DNA of 33,618 nucleotides, taken from Hyphomicrobiales bacterium (GTDB taxonomy: Bacteria > Pseudomonadota > Alphaproteobacteria > Rhizobiales > Beijerinckiaceae). Location: contig JAQGJX010000067.1 in the NCBI GenBank assembly GCA_028290405.1, forward strand, positions 1-33,618. The letters are read 5' to 3'. Below are positions 1-8,410 of this stretch, one piece after another (the stretch's first letter is position 1; the number at the start of each line of letters is the position of its first letter). The translations under genes were made by a program, and so were the position numbers. A model generated the notes under the pieces. It did no database searches and was not told where the DNA came from. It saw only the letters and a list, made by a program, of their open reading frames with translations.

Positions 1-197
1 GCCATGTTAGAGAACGCCGACAGCCGCTCCTGCCGCGGATCGCCAGCCGCGCGCGCTGCGTTCAGCCCGGCTTCCGCAAGGCGCGCGGCGGCCTGCTCGT
101 CGAGCCCCAGCGCGGCGCCGAATCCGATCAGCCGCTGGCGAAGGTCCCGGCGCCCGGCGTCGGTGCGTCCTGCGTCGCTGGAAGTGCTGGCTGACAT
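1..197 (-). CDS. Hypothetical protein, N-terminal part (cut by window edge)
   Basis: An open frame on the minus strand begins with ATG at 197 and runs off the left edge with no stop, giving about 65 residues that start MSASTSSDAGRTDAG. The visible part is rich in Ala, Arg and Leu and looks helical (for example LGLDEQAAARLAEAGLNAARAAG). It has no signal peptide or membrane segment, and I recognise no family. It is divergent from fabI across a 177-bp gap that holds a perfect inverted repeat. An overlapping + strand frame exists but starts nowhere convincing and has a less natural composition, so the minus-strand reading is preferred. The product cannot be named without the rest of the gene. Confidence 0.45.
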   Translation of the reverse strand, partial: MSASTSSDAGRTDAGRRDLRQRLIGFGAALGLDEQAAARLAEAGLNAARAAGDPRQERLSAFSNM

Positions 198-231
198 GAT
201 CGCTCCAGGTTCTGCGATTTTAGGGCGGGCT

Positions 232-250
232 GGCCGTTCGGCCAACGGCC
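232..250. promoter_or_regulatory. Inverted repeat in the divergent intergenic region upstream of fabI
   Basis: GGCCGTT and AACGGCC form a perfect 7-bp inverted repeat separated by CGGCC. It lies between the divergent partial gene and fabI, about 125 bp before the fabI start. It could be an operator for either gene or a transcript hairpin. No regulator is identified. Confidence 0.35.
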
Positions 251-374
251 TTCGCGGACATAACGCGCTGCCTCCCCACTCGGCGCCGCTTTCCTCGCGC
301 TTGCCTTGGGGCGGTCCAGCCCTTAAACGGCGGGAAGCGCGCCCGGGGGGCGCCGCGCATTGATGGACCTACTG

Positions 375-1214
375 ATGACAGAGGCGAACACCAGCGCACG
401 GACGCTGACCGGATCGGGCGTTCTCGCCGGCAAGCGCGGGCTCGTGCTCGGTCTCGCCAACAACCGCTCCATCGCGTGGGGGATCGCCAAGGCGGCCCAC
501 GAGGCGGGCGCGGAGCTCGCCTTCAGCTATCAGGGCGAGGCGCTGGAGAAGCGGGTGCGCCCGCTGGCCGAATCCATCGGCGCCCACGTGGTCGGCCATT
601 GCGACGTCACGGACGCCGCCAGCATCGACGCGGTGTTCGCGGAAGTCGGCAGGCTGTGGGGCGAGCTGGATTTCGTGGTCCATTGCATCGCCTTCTCGGA
701 CAAGGACGAGCTGACCGGCCGCTACCTTGAGACGAGCGAGGACAATTTCACCAAGTCGCTGCTGGTGTCCTGCTATTCGTTCACCGCCGTGGCGCAGCGC
801 GCCGAGCCGCTGATGAAGAACGGCGGCTCGCTGCTGACCCTGACGTATTACGGCGCCGAAAAGTGGATGCCGCACTACAACGTCATGGGCGTCGCCAAGG
901 CTGCGCTTGAGGCCAGCGTGCGCTACCTCGCCGCCGACCTGGGCGAGAAGAACATCCGCGTCAACGCCATCTCGGCGGGCCCCATCAAGACCCTGGCGGC
1001 CTCGGGAATCGGCGACTTCCGCTACATCCTTAAGTGGAACGAGCTGAACGCGCCGCTGCGCCGCACGGTCACGATCGAGGAAGTCGGCGAAAGCGCCGCG
1101 TTCCTGCTCTCGCCGATGTCTCGGGGCGTCACGGGCGAGATCCTGCACGTGGACGCGGGCTATCATGTGGTGGGCATGAAGAATCCGTCCGCACCCGACA
1201 TCTCGGTCGTCTGA
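375..1214 (+). CDS. fabI: Enoyl-[acyl-carrier-protein] reductase (NADH), FabI
   Basis: FabI reduces trans-2-enoyl-ACP with NAD(P)H, the last step of each fatty-acid elongation cycle in the cytoplasm. The protein is a short-chain dehydrogenase of the FabI type. The N-terminal nucleotide-binding segment GKRGLVLGLANNRSIAWGIA is characteristic. The active-site block has the first Tyr in LTYYGAEKWMPHY and then Y-N-V-M-G-V-A-K, the Tyr-x6-Lys pair. NAISAGPIKTLAASGI follows, the substrate-loop region where triclosan-type inhibitors act in this family. From the ATG at 375 the protein is 279 residues, close to family length. An in-frame ATG at 363 and a TTG at 360 are alternative starts; no strong ribosome binding site decides between them. 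The histidine phosphatase gene follows after 33 bp on the same strand, so the two are probably co-transcribed. Confidence 0.95.
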   Translation: MTEANTSARTLTGSGVLAGKRGLVLGLANNRSIAWGIAKAAHEAGAELAFSYQGEALEKRVRPLAESIGAHVVGHCDVTDAASIDAVFAEVGRLWGELDFVVHCIAFSDKDELTGRYLETSEDNFTKSLLVSCYSFTAVAQRAEPLMKNGGSLLTLTYYGAEKWMPHYNVMGVAKAALEASVRYLAADLGEKNIRVNAISAGPIKTLAASGIGDFRYILKWNELNAPLRRTVTIEEVGESAAFLLSPMSRGVTGEILHVDAGYHVVGMKNPSAPDISVV

Positions 1215-1247
1215 CCGCAGCGCCGCACCCAACAGGCTCCCGCGTCC

Positions 1248-1844
1248 ATGCTCGCCCATCGTCTCGTGTTCATCCGCCACGGCGAGACTGACTGGAACGT
1301 CGAGGGGCGCTTGCAGGGCCAGCAGGACATTCCGCTGAACGCCCGCGGTCGCCATCAGGCCGCGCAGGCCGGCAAGACCACGCTGAAGCTGCTTGGCCGC
1401 GAGGCGCTGGAATCCGGCGCCTACAAGTTCATATGCTCCCCGCTGGGCCGGGCGCGCGAAACGATGGAGATCGCGCGCGCCGCCATGGGCCTGCCGCCGG
1501 GCGGCTACGCCATCGATCGGCTGGTCGAGGAACTGACCTTCGGCGAATGGGAGGGCCTCGTCTGGCCCGAGGTGAAGGCGCGCGCGCCGGAAGCTGCGAA
1601 CTGGCGCGAGGGCGACAAGTGGAACTTCACCCCGCCGGGCGGAGAGAGCTACGCCATGCTGGCCGCCCGCCTGACGCCCTGGCTTGAGAGCCTTACGGGC
1701 GATTCCATCGTGGTGTCCCACGGCGGCGTGGCGCGGGCGCTGATGGCCATGCTGGGCGGCTTGCCGCAGCAGCGCGCCGCGCTCGCCGACATTTGGCAGG
1801 GCAGGGTCATCGTCTTCGCCAACGACCGATACGACTGGGTCTGA
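1248..1844 (+). CDS. Histidine phosphatase family protein (phosphoglycerate mutase-like)
   Basis: This 198-residue protein belongs to the histidine phosphatase superfamily (branch 1), in which a histidine of the RHG motif is transiently phosphorylated. The motif is near the N-terminus, in FIRHGETDWNVEGRLQG. Other family landmarks are SPLGRARETMEIA, the acidic segment LTFGEWEGL, and the second catalytic His in VVSHGGVARALM. The length and the short phosphatase-type core argue against a true glycolytic cofactor-dependent mutase (about 230-250 residues), and the substrate is unknown. It sits between fabI and, after an intervening large synthetase gene, aroC, a neighbourhood familiar from Hyphomicrobiales. 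No signal peptide is visible, so it should be cytoplasmic. Confidence 0.88.
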   Translation: MLAHRLVFIRHGETDWNVEGRLQGQQDIPLNARGRHQAAQAGKTTLKLLGREALESGAYKFICSPLGRARETMEIARAAMGLPPGGYAIDRLVEELTFGEWEGLVWPEVKARAPEAANWREGDKWNFTPPGGESYAMLAARLTPWLESLTGDSIVVSHGGVARALMAMLGGLPQQRAALADIWQGRVIVFANDRYDWV

Positions 1845-1871
1845 ACCGCAGCGGATTAAGCATTCGCATCG

Positions 1872-1886
1872 TTCATGCTGGGTTCA
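1872..1886 (+). promoter_or_regulatory. TTCA-N7-TTCA direct repeat upstream of the peptide synthetase gene
   Basis: Two TTCA half-sites begin at 1872 and 1883, one helical turn (11 bp) apart. A further TTCA is at 1912. The tandem, in-phase arrangement is typical of binding sites for OmpR/PhoB-type response regulators. The 211-bp gap it sits in (1845-2055) separates the phosphatase from the synthetase and probably carries the synthetase promoter. Assignment to any regulator is inference. Confidence 0.3.
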
Positions 1887-2055
1887 GGGGCGCCCTGTAG
1901 AAGACGAAGAGTTCAGTTTATGCTATCGCGGTTTGTAAGCGCTGCGGGAACGCTTCATGCGGGGCCTCAATCGGCGCGGACGGAACGTAGGGATCTGGGC
2001 GGTCGGCCCCAGCACGACCTTTCCTGTGGAAAGTTGATTGGGGCGCAGGATTGCC

Positions 2056-5000
2056 ATGAGCGACGTGCAGGAAACGAGCGACACTGGCGGCGGCTCTCCG
2101 GCCGCAGCGTCCACCACAATTGGCCTCGACTTCCCGCATCGCCCCGTGCTGCGCGGGGCGCTTCGCCCCGATCTGCTGCGCGACGAACTGCTGGGCGAGA
2201 TTTTCGCCGACAGCGTGCGCGCCTTCCCGGACTCCGTCTGCATGGTCTCCGGCGACCTGCGCCTCACCTACGCGCAGGTGGACGCGCAGGCGTCCGCCAT
2301 CGCCCGTGGCCTGCTGCGCCATCACGTGCGTCCCGGCTCGGTCGTCGGCCTGTGGATGCCGCGCGGCCATGACCTGCTGATCGCCCAGATCGCCATCGCC
2401 AAGACCGGCGCCGCCTGGCTGCCCTTCGATTCCGACGTGCCAGTGGAGCGCGTCGTCGAGTGCCTCGTTGATTGCGACGCGCGCGCGCTCCTCGTGGGCC
2501 CCGACCATTTCGCCAAGGCGTCCGGGGTCACGACGTGCCCGGTGCTTCAGGCGCAGACCCTGGGCGACCAGGCGGACCAGACGCCGCTCGACCCCCGCGC
2601 GCTCGGCGCCACGCCCGATCATCCCGCCTACATGATCTACACGTCCGGCTCGACCGGAAAGCCCAAGGGCATCGTGATCAGCGGGCGCAACATCTGCCAT
2701 TACCTGCGCTCGGCCAACGAGGTGTACGGGCTGACGGGCGAAGACGTGGTGTTCCAGGGCGCGTCCGTGGCCTTCGATCTCTCGATGGAGGAAATCTGGG
2801 TGCCCTATCTGGTGGGCGCCTCGCTGTTCGTCGCGACGCCCGCCATCATGGGCGACGCCGACAAGTTGCCCGACGTGATGGACGAGGCGGGCGTCACGGT
2901 GCTCGACACGGTGCCGACGCTCCTCTCCATGCTCACGCGCGACGTTCCCGCGCTGCGCGTCATCATCCTGGGCGGCGAAGCCTGCCCGCCCTCGCTCGGA
3001 GTGCGCTGGTGCAAGCCCGGGCGCACCATCTTCAACAGCTACGGCCCGACCGAGGCGACGGTGGTGGCGACGGTGGCGCAGGTGCGCATCGGCGAGCCTG
3101 TCACCATCGGCAAGCCGATCCCCAACTACACCTGCTACGTGGTGGACGACGCGCTCAACCTTGTCGCGCCGGGCGCGGAGGGCGAATTGCTCATCGGCGG
3201 GCCGGGGGTGGCCCTGGGTTATCTGGGCCGTCCCGACCTGACGGCCGACAAGTTCGTCCCCAATCCCTTCACGTCCGAAGGGCCGGACCCGGTGCTGTAC
3301 CGCTCGGGGGACGCGGTGGCGCTGGACGCCGCCGGCGACATCCTGTTCCGCGGCCGCATCGACGACCAGATCAAGATCCGCGGCTTTCGCGTCGAGCTTG
3401 GCGAGATCGAATCGCGCATCACGGAGCTGGGCGGCTTCGCGCAGGCTGCTGTCGTCATGCGCAACGACGACGGCATGGACCAGCTGGTCGCCTTCCTGGT
3501 GCCGGAGGGCGCCGGGCGCGAGGACGTCGAGCCGAGGGCCATGCGGGCGAAGCTGCGCGACGTGCTGCCGGCCTACATGGTGCCCGCGCGCTTCGAGATC
3601 GTCACCGAGCTGCCGCGCCTCTCGTCCGGCAAGGTCAACCGCAACGAATTGAAGAAAGCGCCGCTCACCGCCCCGGCCGAAGCCGCCGAGGCGCAGGAGG
3701 ATCCGCGCACCCCCACGGAGGCCAAGCTGCTGACGGCCGCCCAGGGCGTGCTGCCGCCGCAGTCCATTCCCTTCGACGCCGATTTCTTCACCGACCTTGG
3801 GGGCCATTCGCTGCTGGCGGCGCGCTTCCTGGGCGCGGTGCGTCAACATCCTGAACTCGCATCGCTGACGTTGCAGGACGTGTATGGCCTGCGCACGCTG
3901 CGGGCCATGGGCGCAGCGCTGGACGGGCGCGCCGTCGACATGGGCCCGCCGCGCGACCTTGCGTTCACGCCGCCGCCCTTCATGCGCCGCTTCCTGTGCG
4001 GCCTCGCGCAGGCGGCCGCGCTGCCGATCATCATCGGCCTGCTCACCGCGCAATGGTTGGGCGTGTTCATCAGCTACATGCTGCTGAGCGACCCGGAGGC
4101 GGGCGTCCTGCAGGACGCCGCGATGCTGGTGGGCGTCTACATCGTTATCAACATCAGCACGATCTTCCTCACCATCGCGGTGAAATGGGCGGTCATCGGG
4201 CGCATCAAGCCGGGCCGCTATCCGCTGTGGGGCGTGTATTACTTCCGCCTCTGGTTCGTGCAGCGCATCGGCGCGCTGGCGCACATGAAGTGGTTCCAGG
4301 GCTCGCCCATCCTGCCGCTCTACCTGCGCGCCATGGGCGCGAAGATCGGCAAGGACGTGGTGCTCGGCGATCTCGACATCGGCGCCTTCGACCTCCTCGA
4401 CGTGGGCGACGGCGCGAGCCTTGGCGGCAAGATCAAGCTGTCCAACGCGCATGTCGAAGGCAACGAACTCGTCGTCGGCTGGATCACCATCGGCCCGGAC
4501 GCCTACGTGGGCACGTCCTGCGTCCTCGAGGCGGACGTGGTCATCGGCGCTGGCGCAGAACTGAAGGACCTCACCTCGGTTCCGGCAGGCGTCGCGGTTC
4601 CCGCCGGCGAAATCTGGGACGGCTCGCCGGGCAAGAAGGTCGGCATGGTGGACACGGCGGAATTGCCCGAGCAATCGGACGCCTCGCCGCTCACGCGCCG
4701 CCTGCAGCTGGCCGTCTATTCGCTGATGCTGCTGCTGATTCCCGGCCTGGGCCTGCTGCCCATCTTCCCGGCCTTCTGGCTGTTCGACCGCGTGGACGAG
4801 GCCATCGGGGCGGTGGACCGCACCTATTACCTGATGTCGCTGCCGCTCATGGCGTGGCCGATGGCGTTCGCGCTCGTGCTGTTCACGGTAGGCTTCATCG
4901 CCGTCATCCGCTGGACCGTGCTGCCGCGCGTGCGCGAGGGCGTGTACTCCATCCATTCGTGGTTCTACGTGCGCAAATGGATCGTGGCGCTCTCGACCGA

Positions 5001-6141
5001 GATCACGCTGGAGACGCTGTCGTCGCTGTACGCCACCGTGTACATGCGCAACTGGTATCGCCTCATGGGCGCGAAGATCGGCAAGGACGCCGAGATTTCG
5101 ACCAACCTCTCGGGCCGCTACGACCTCGTGGAGATCGGCGAGAAGAACTTCATCGCCGACGAGGTGATCCTTGGCGACGAGGACATCAGGCGCGGCTGGA
5201 TGTCCCTGCAACAGGTGACGACGGGCCCGCGCGTGTTCGTGGGCAACGACGCCGTGGTGCCGATCGGATCGATCATTCCCGCCGGCGCGCTCATCGGCAT
5301 CAAGTCCAAGCCGCCCAAGAACGCGGACCTGTCGCCCGGCGACACCTGGTTCGGCTCGCCGCCCATCAAGCTGCCCGTGCGCCAGAAGTTCGACGCGCTT
5401 GGGGCCAACTGGACCTATGAGCCGCCGCCGTGGAAGAAATACATGCGCGCCGCCTTCGAGGCGGTGCACATCTCCCTGCCCACCATGCTGTTCGTCACCT
5501 GCGGCACGCTCGCCGTGGAGCTGATCGGCCCGCCGCTGCTGGCGGGGCGCTACGGCGCGGCGCTGGGCTGGTTCCTGTTCCTGTCGCTGGTCATCTCCCT
5601 GTTCATGACCTTCGTGGTCATCGGGGTGAAATGGGCCACCATGGGTCGCTACGAGCCGGTGGTGAAGCCCATGTGGTCATGGTGGGCCATGCGCACCGAG
5701 GCGGTGGCGGTGCTCTACTGGGGGCTGGCCGGCAAGGTGCTGCTGGACCATCTGCGCGGAACGCCCTTCCTGCCCTGGATCCTGCGCCTGTTCGGCACGA
5801 AGACGGGGCGCGGCGTGTGGATGGACTCGACCGACATCACAGAGTTCGACTGCGTGACCATCGGCGATTACTGCGCCATCAACTCGCTCTCCGCGCTCCA
5901 GACGCACCTCTACGAGGACCGCGTCATGAAGGTGGGCCGCGTGCGGCTCGGCGAAGGCGTGACGGTGGGGGCGGGCTCCACGGTGCTGTACGATTCGGTC
6001 GTGGGCGACTGGGCGCGGCTGGGCCCGCTCACGGTGGTGATGAAGGGCGAGGCGATCCCGACCAACACGGAATGGATCGGCGCTCCCGCCGAGCCCTACC
6101 TGACGCACCACCACAGCCGGGAGGCCGCCCCGGCGAGCTGA
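2056..6141 (+). CDS. Pls/PosA-type non-ribosomal peptide synthetase (A-T domains plus membrane-embedded tandem C-terminal domains)
   Basis: This is a single-module peptide synthetase of 1361 residues. The adenylation domain (about 1-540) has the core motifs TSGSTGKPKG (about 196), NSYGPTEATV (327), YRSGD (415), GRIDDQIKIRGFRVELGEIE (433) and SSGKVNRNEL (about 522). A thiolation domain follows, with the phosphopantetheine Ser in LGGHS (residue 585). The rest has three hydrophobic helix pairs (about 650-715, 885-955, 1135-1195) separating three hexapeptide-repeat-like soluble domains (VVLGDLDIG, AEISTNLSG, GVWMDSTDITEF). That is the known plan of epsilon-poly-L-lysine synthetase Pls, which is similar in length. 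It should sit in the inner membrane. The ATG at 2056 is preceded by AGGA at 5-bp spacing; a TTG 18 bp upstream is less likely. Aligned by eye to GrsA, the pocket reads roughly D-L-E-D-I-G-S-V-V-K, with two acidic residues, which suggests a basic amino acid. The product is unknown. Confidence 0.9.
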   Translation: MSDVQETSDTGGGSPAAASTTIGLDFPHRPVLRGALRPDLLRDELLGEIFADSVRAFPDSVCMVSGDLRLTYAQVDAQASAIARGLLRHHVRPGSVVGLWMPRGHDLLIAQIAIAKTGAAWLPFDSDVPVERVVECLVDCDARALLVGPDHFAKASGVTTCPVLQAQTLGDQADQTPLDPRALGATPDHPAYMIYTSGSTGKPKGIVISGRNICHYLRSANEVYGLTGEDVVFQGASVAFDLSMEEIWVPYLVGASLFVATPAIMGDADKLPDVMDEAGVTVLDTVPTLLSMLTRDVPALRVIILGGEACPPSLGVRWCKPGRTIFNSYGPTEATVVATVAQVRIGEPVTIGKPIPNYTCYVVDDALNLVAPGAEGELLIGGPGVALGYLGRPDLTADKFVPNPFTSEGPDPVLYRSGDAVALDAAGDILFRGRIDDQIKIRGFRVELGEIESRITELGGFAQAAVVMRNDDGMDQLVAFLVPEGAGREDVEPRAMRAKLRDVLPAYMVPARFEIVTELPRLSSGKVNRNELKKAPLTAPAEAAEAQEDPRTPTEAKLLTAAQGVLPPQSIPFDADFFTDLGGHSLLAARFLGAVRQHPELASLTLQDVYGLRTLRAMGAALDGRAVDMGPPRDLAFTPPPFMRRFLCGLAQAAALPIIIGLLTAQWLGVFISYMLLSDPEAGVLQDAAMLVGVYIVINISTIFLTIAVKWAVIGRIKPGRYPLWGVYYFRLWFVQRIGALAHMKWFQGSPILPLYLRAMGAKIGKDVVLGDLDIGAFDLLDVGDGASLGGKIKLSNAHVEGNELVVGWITIGPDAYVGTSCVLEADVVIGAGAELKDLTSVPAGVAVPAGEIWDGSPGKKVGMVDTAELPEQSDASPLTRRLQLAVYSLMLLLIPGLGLLPIFPAFWLFDRVDEAIGAVDRTYYLMSLPLMAWPMAFALVLFTVGFIAVIRWTVLPRVREGVYSIHSWFYVRKWIVALSTEITLETLSSLYATVYMRNWYRLMGAKIGKDAEISTNLSGRYDLVEIGEKNFIADEVILGDEDIRRGWMSLQQVTTGPRVFVGNDAVVPIGSIIPAGALIGIKSKPPKNADLSPGDTWFGSPPIKLPVRQKFDALGANWTYEPPPWKKYMRAAFEAVHISLPTMLFVTCGTLAVELIGPPLLAGRYGAALGWFLFLSLVISLFMTFVVIGVKWATMGRYEPVVKPMWSWWAMRTEAVAVLYWGLAGKVLLDHLRGTPFLPWILRLFGTKTGRGVWMDSTDITEFDCVTIGDYCAINSLSALQTHLYEDRVMKVGRVRLGEGVTVGAGSTVLYDSVVGDWARLGPLTVVMKGEAIPTNTEWIGAPAEPYLTHHHSREAAPAS

Positions 6142-6208
6142 CCGCGCACGGGAGAGCGCCCCTCCCGGCGCGCCCGCGGCCCCGCAGGCCCCGGCCGCCG
6201 AGCGGCAT

Positions 6209-6237
6209 TTGACCGGCGGCGGCTGCGCCCGTACTAA
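6209..6237 (+). promoter_or_regulatory. Candidate sigma-70 promoter for aroC-folPBK
   Basis: TTGACC (6209-6214) and TACTAA (6232-6237) are 17 bp apart and lie 36 bp before the aroC start, in the 132-bp gap after the synthetase gene. The -35 box matches the consensus at five of six positions; the -10 is weaker. It would let aroC and the folate genes be transcribed independently of the upstream synthetase. Confidence 0.45.
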
Positions 6238-6273
6238 AAAACGCGCAACGCCGCCGGATTTCAAAAACCAGCC

Positions 6274-7392
6274 ATGTCCCACAACACCTTCGGCCATCTG
6301 TTCCGTTTTGGCACATTCGGCGAAAGCCATGGGCCGCTGATCGGCTGCATGGTGGACGGCTGCCCGCCGCGCATTCCGCTGACGGAGGCCGACCTGCAGG
6401 GCTTCCTCGACAAGCGCCGCCCCGGGCAGTCGCGCTTCACCACCCAGCGCCAGGAACCCGATCAGGTCCGCATCGTGTCGGGCGTGATGGTGGACGAGCG
6501 GACCGGCGTGCAGGTGACCACCGGCGCCTCCATCGGCCTCATCATCGAGAACGTGGACCAGCGCTCGAAGGACTACGGCGAAATCCGCAACCAGTACCGG
6601 CCGGGCCACGCCGATTTCACTTACGACGCCAAGTATGGAATCCGCGATTATCGCGGCGGCGGGCGCTCTTCGGCGCGCGAAACCGCCATGCGGGTGGCCG
6701 CCGGCGGCGTGGCGCGCAAGGTCATCCCCGGGGTGACGGTGCGCGGCGCGCTGGTGCAGATGGGCCCGCACAAGATCAACCGCGCCAATTGGGACTGGGC
6801 GCAGGTGGACGAAAATCCGTTCTTCTGCCCGGACGCCGAGGCCGCGCAGGCGTGGGAGGCCTATCTCGACGGCGTGCGCAAGGCGGGCTCGTCCTGCGGC
6901 GCGGTGATCGAAGTGGTGGCCGAAGGCGTGCCGCCCGGCTGGGGCGCGCCGCTCTACGCCAAGCTCGACGCCGAGATCGCCTCCGCGTTCATGTCCATCA
7001 ACGCCGTCAAGGCTGTGGAGATCGGCGACGGCATGGCGGCCGCGGCGCTCTCGGGCGAGGACAACGCCGACCAGATGCGCACCGGCAACGCCGGCCAGCC
7101 GCATTTTCTCTCCAACCACGCGGGCGGGATCCTGGGCGGGGTATCCACCGGCCAGCCCGTTGTGGCGCGGTTCGCCGTGAAGCCCACGTCGTCCATCCTC
7201 ACCACCCGCCAGTCCGTGGACCGTTTCGGGGCCGACGTGGAAATCCGCACCAAGGGGCGCCATGATCCTTGCGTGGGCATCCGGGCGGTGCCCGTCGGCG
7301 AGGCGATGATGGCGATCGTGCTGGCGGACGCTTATCTGCGCCACCGGGCGCAGGTCGGCGACGGCGCGCCGCAATGGCCGTTCGCCCGCTGA
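6274..7392 (+). CDS. aroC: Chorismate synthase
   Basis: AroC converts 5-enolpyruvylshikimate 3-phosphate to chorismate, the last step of the shikimate pathway, using reduced FMN. The 372-residue protein shows the family signatures in order: [20 protein letters not shown] at the N-terminus, the flavin/substrate region [30 protein letters not shown], and a C-terminal block with [34 protein letters not shown] and [15 protein letters not shown]. Length is normal. The next gene, folP, starts 37 bp downstream. Chorismate feeds p-aminobenzoate, the second substrate of FolP, so joint expression makes metabolic sense. Confidence 0.97.
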   Translation: MSHNTFGHLFRFGTFGESHGPLIGCMVDGCPPRIPLTEADLQGFLDKRRPGQSRFTTQRQEPDQVRIVSGVMVDERTGVQVTTGASIGLIIENVDQRSKDYGEIRNQYRPGHADFTYDAKYGIRDYRGGGRSSARETAMRVAAGGVARKVIPGVTVRGALVQMGPHKINRANWDWAQVDENPFFCPDAEAAQAWEAYLDGVRKAGSSCGAVIEVVAEGVPPGWGAPLYAKLDAEIASAFMSINAVKAVEIGDGMAAAALSGEDNADQMRTGNAGQPHFLSNHAGGILGGVSTGQPVVARFAVKPTSSILTTRQSVDRFGADVEIRTKGRHDPCVGIRAVPVGEAMMAIVLADAYLRHRAQVGDGAPQWPFAR

Positions 7393-7429
7393 CCACGCGC
7401 GCCGGCCCTGGCGCGGCGAAGGAGCCTTG

Positions 7430-8410
7430 ATGTTCGACAAGTACATGTTTGCGCTTGGACGCGGCGTGCGCGGCGTCATGAAGGGCCTCGACGAGGTGAA
7501 GTCGGGCGACGCGCCCGATCCCGCCAACGCCCGCGACGTGACGCCGCGCGAAGGCGCTCAATCCGAACCGCGCCCGCTTGCGCTGGAGGGCGCGCCCGCT
7601 CGCGGCGTCGCGCTCGCCTTCACGGGCCGCACGCTGCTGATGGGGATCGTCAACGTCACCCCGGACTCGTTTTCCGACGGCGGCGCTTATCTCGACCCCG
7701 CCGCCGCCATCGCGCACGGCGAACGGCTGGCGCGAGAGGGCGCGGACATCCTGGACGTCGGCGCCGAATCCACCCGGCCCGGCGCCGTGGCGGTCTCCGC
7801 CGACGAGGAGATCGCGCGCGCGATCCCGGTGGTGCGCGCGCTGGCGCTCGGCGCACGCGTCCCGGTCTCCATCGACACCATGAAGGCCCGGGTGGCGGAG
7901 CGCGCCATCGCCGCGGGGGCCACCATCGTCAACGACGTGTGGGGCTTCCAGCACGATAGCGACATGGCGCGGGTGGTGGCGGACGCGGGCGTCCATTGCG
8001 TGCTCATGCACAATCGGCTCGAGGTGGACGAGACGCTAGACGTCTACGCCAGCGTACGCGACTTTCTGCGCCGGTCCATGGACATCGCGCTGAGCGCGGG
8101 CGTGCGCGAAGACCGGATCGTGCTCGATCCGGGCGTCGGTTTTGGAATCACCCACGCGCAGAGCTTCGAGTTGATCCGCCGCATCGGCGACCTGCGCGGC
8201 GAGTTCGGCAGGCCCGTTCTGCTGGGCGCCTCCCGCAAGCGCTGCATCGGCGTCGCGTCGGGCGAAAGCGTCGCGGCGCAGCGCGTCGCGGGCTCCATCG
8301 CGGCGCATCTCTGGGGCGCCATGCACGGCGCCGATATCGTTCGCGCGCACGACGTTGCGCAACACGCGCAAGCCTTGCGCGTGCTCGCCGCCATTGAGGG
8401 CCGATCATGA
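7430..8410 (+). CDS. folP: Dihydropteroate synthase with unusual N-terminal extension
   Basis: FolP joins p-aminobenzoate to 6-hydroxymethyl-7,8-dihydropterin diphosphate to give dihydropteroate. The TIM-barrel signatures are complete: MGIVNVTPDSFSDGG (from residue 71), DVGAESTRPGA, VSIDTMKARVAE, IVNDVWGF, DPGVGFG and LLGASRKRCIG. The core normally begins within about 25 residues of the start. Here about 50 extra residues precede it, beginning MFDKYMFALGRGVRG and ending in a Pro/Ala-rich linker. The start is supported by GAAGGAG five bases before the ATG at 7430; a TTG sits directly before it. The stop overlaps the folB start (ATGA). Folate genes folP-folB-folK form one translational unit. 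Confidence 0.95.
   Translation: MFDKYMFALGRGVRGVMKGLDEVKSGDAPDPANARDVTPREGAQSEPRPLALEGAPARGVALAFTGRTLLMGIVNVTPDSFSDGGAYLDPAAAIAHGERLAREGADILDVGAESTRPGAVAVSADEEIARAIPVVRALALGARVPVSIDTMKARVAERAIAAGATIVNDVWGFQHDSDMARVVADAGVHCVLMHNRLEVDETLDVYASVRDFLRRSMDIALSAGVREDRIVLDPGVGFGITHAQSFELIRRIGDLRGEFGRPVLLGASRKRCIGVASGESVAAQRVAGSIAAHLWGAMHGADIVRAHDVAQHAQALRVLAAIEGRS

Noticed and set aside
4-363. Plus-strand frame of 119 codons at the left edge
   Set aside because: The Arg/Ser/Ala-rich product has no recognisable features and opposes a minus-strand frame with a normal start; its end also overlaps the fabI start region.
369-1721. Minus-strand open frame of 450 codons opposite fabI and the phosphatase
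   Set aside because: It spans two well-supported genes on the other strand, and its sequence has the Arg/His-rich composition of an antisense shadow.
1248-1844. Glycolytic phosphoglycerate mutase (gpmA)
   Set aside because: The RHG fold is right, but the protein is too short and the context and motif spacing fit a general histidine phosphatase better.
1918-5469. Very long open frame (about 1180 codons) on the minus strand opposite the peptide synthetase
   Set aside because: It is an artefact of high GC content and the codon bias of the real + strand gene. The product is His/Arg/Asp-rich and shows no domain, while the + strand carries a complete set of A-T and membrane-domain motifs.
5677-7527. 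Minus-strand open frame of about 616 codons opposite the synthetase end and aroC
   Set aside because: It crosses a gene boundary and antisense of the conserved aroC sequence; no family features.
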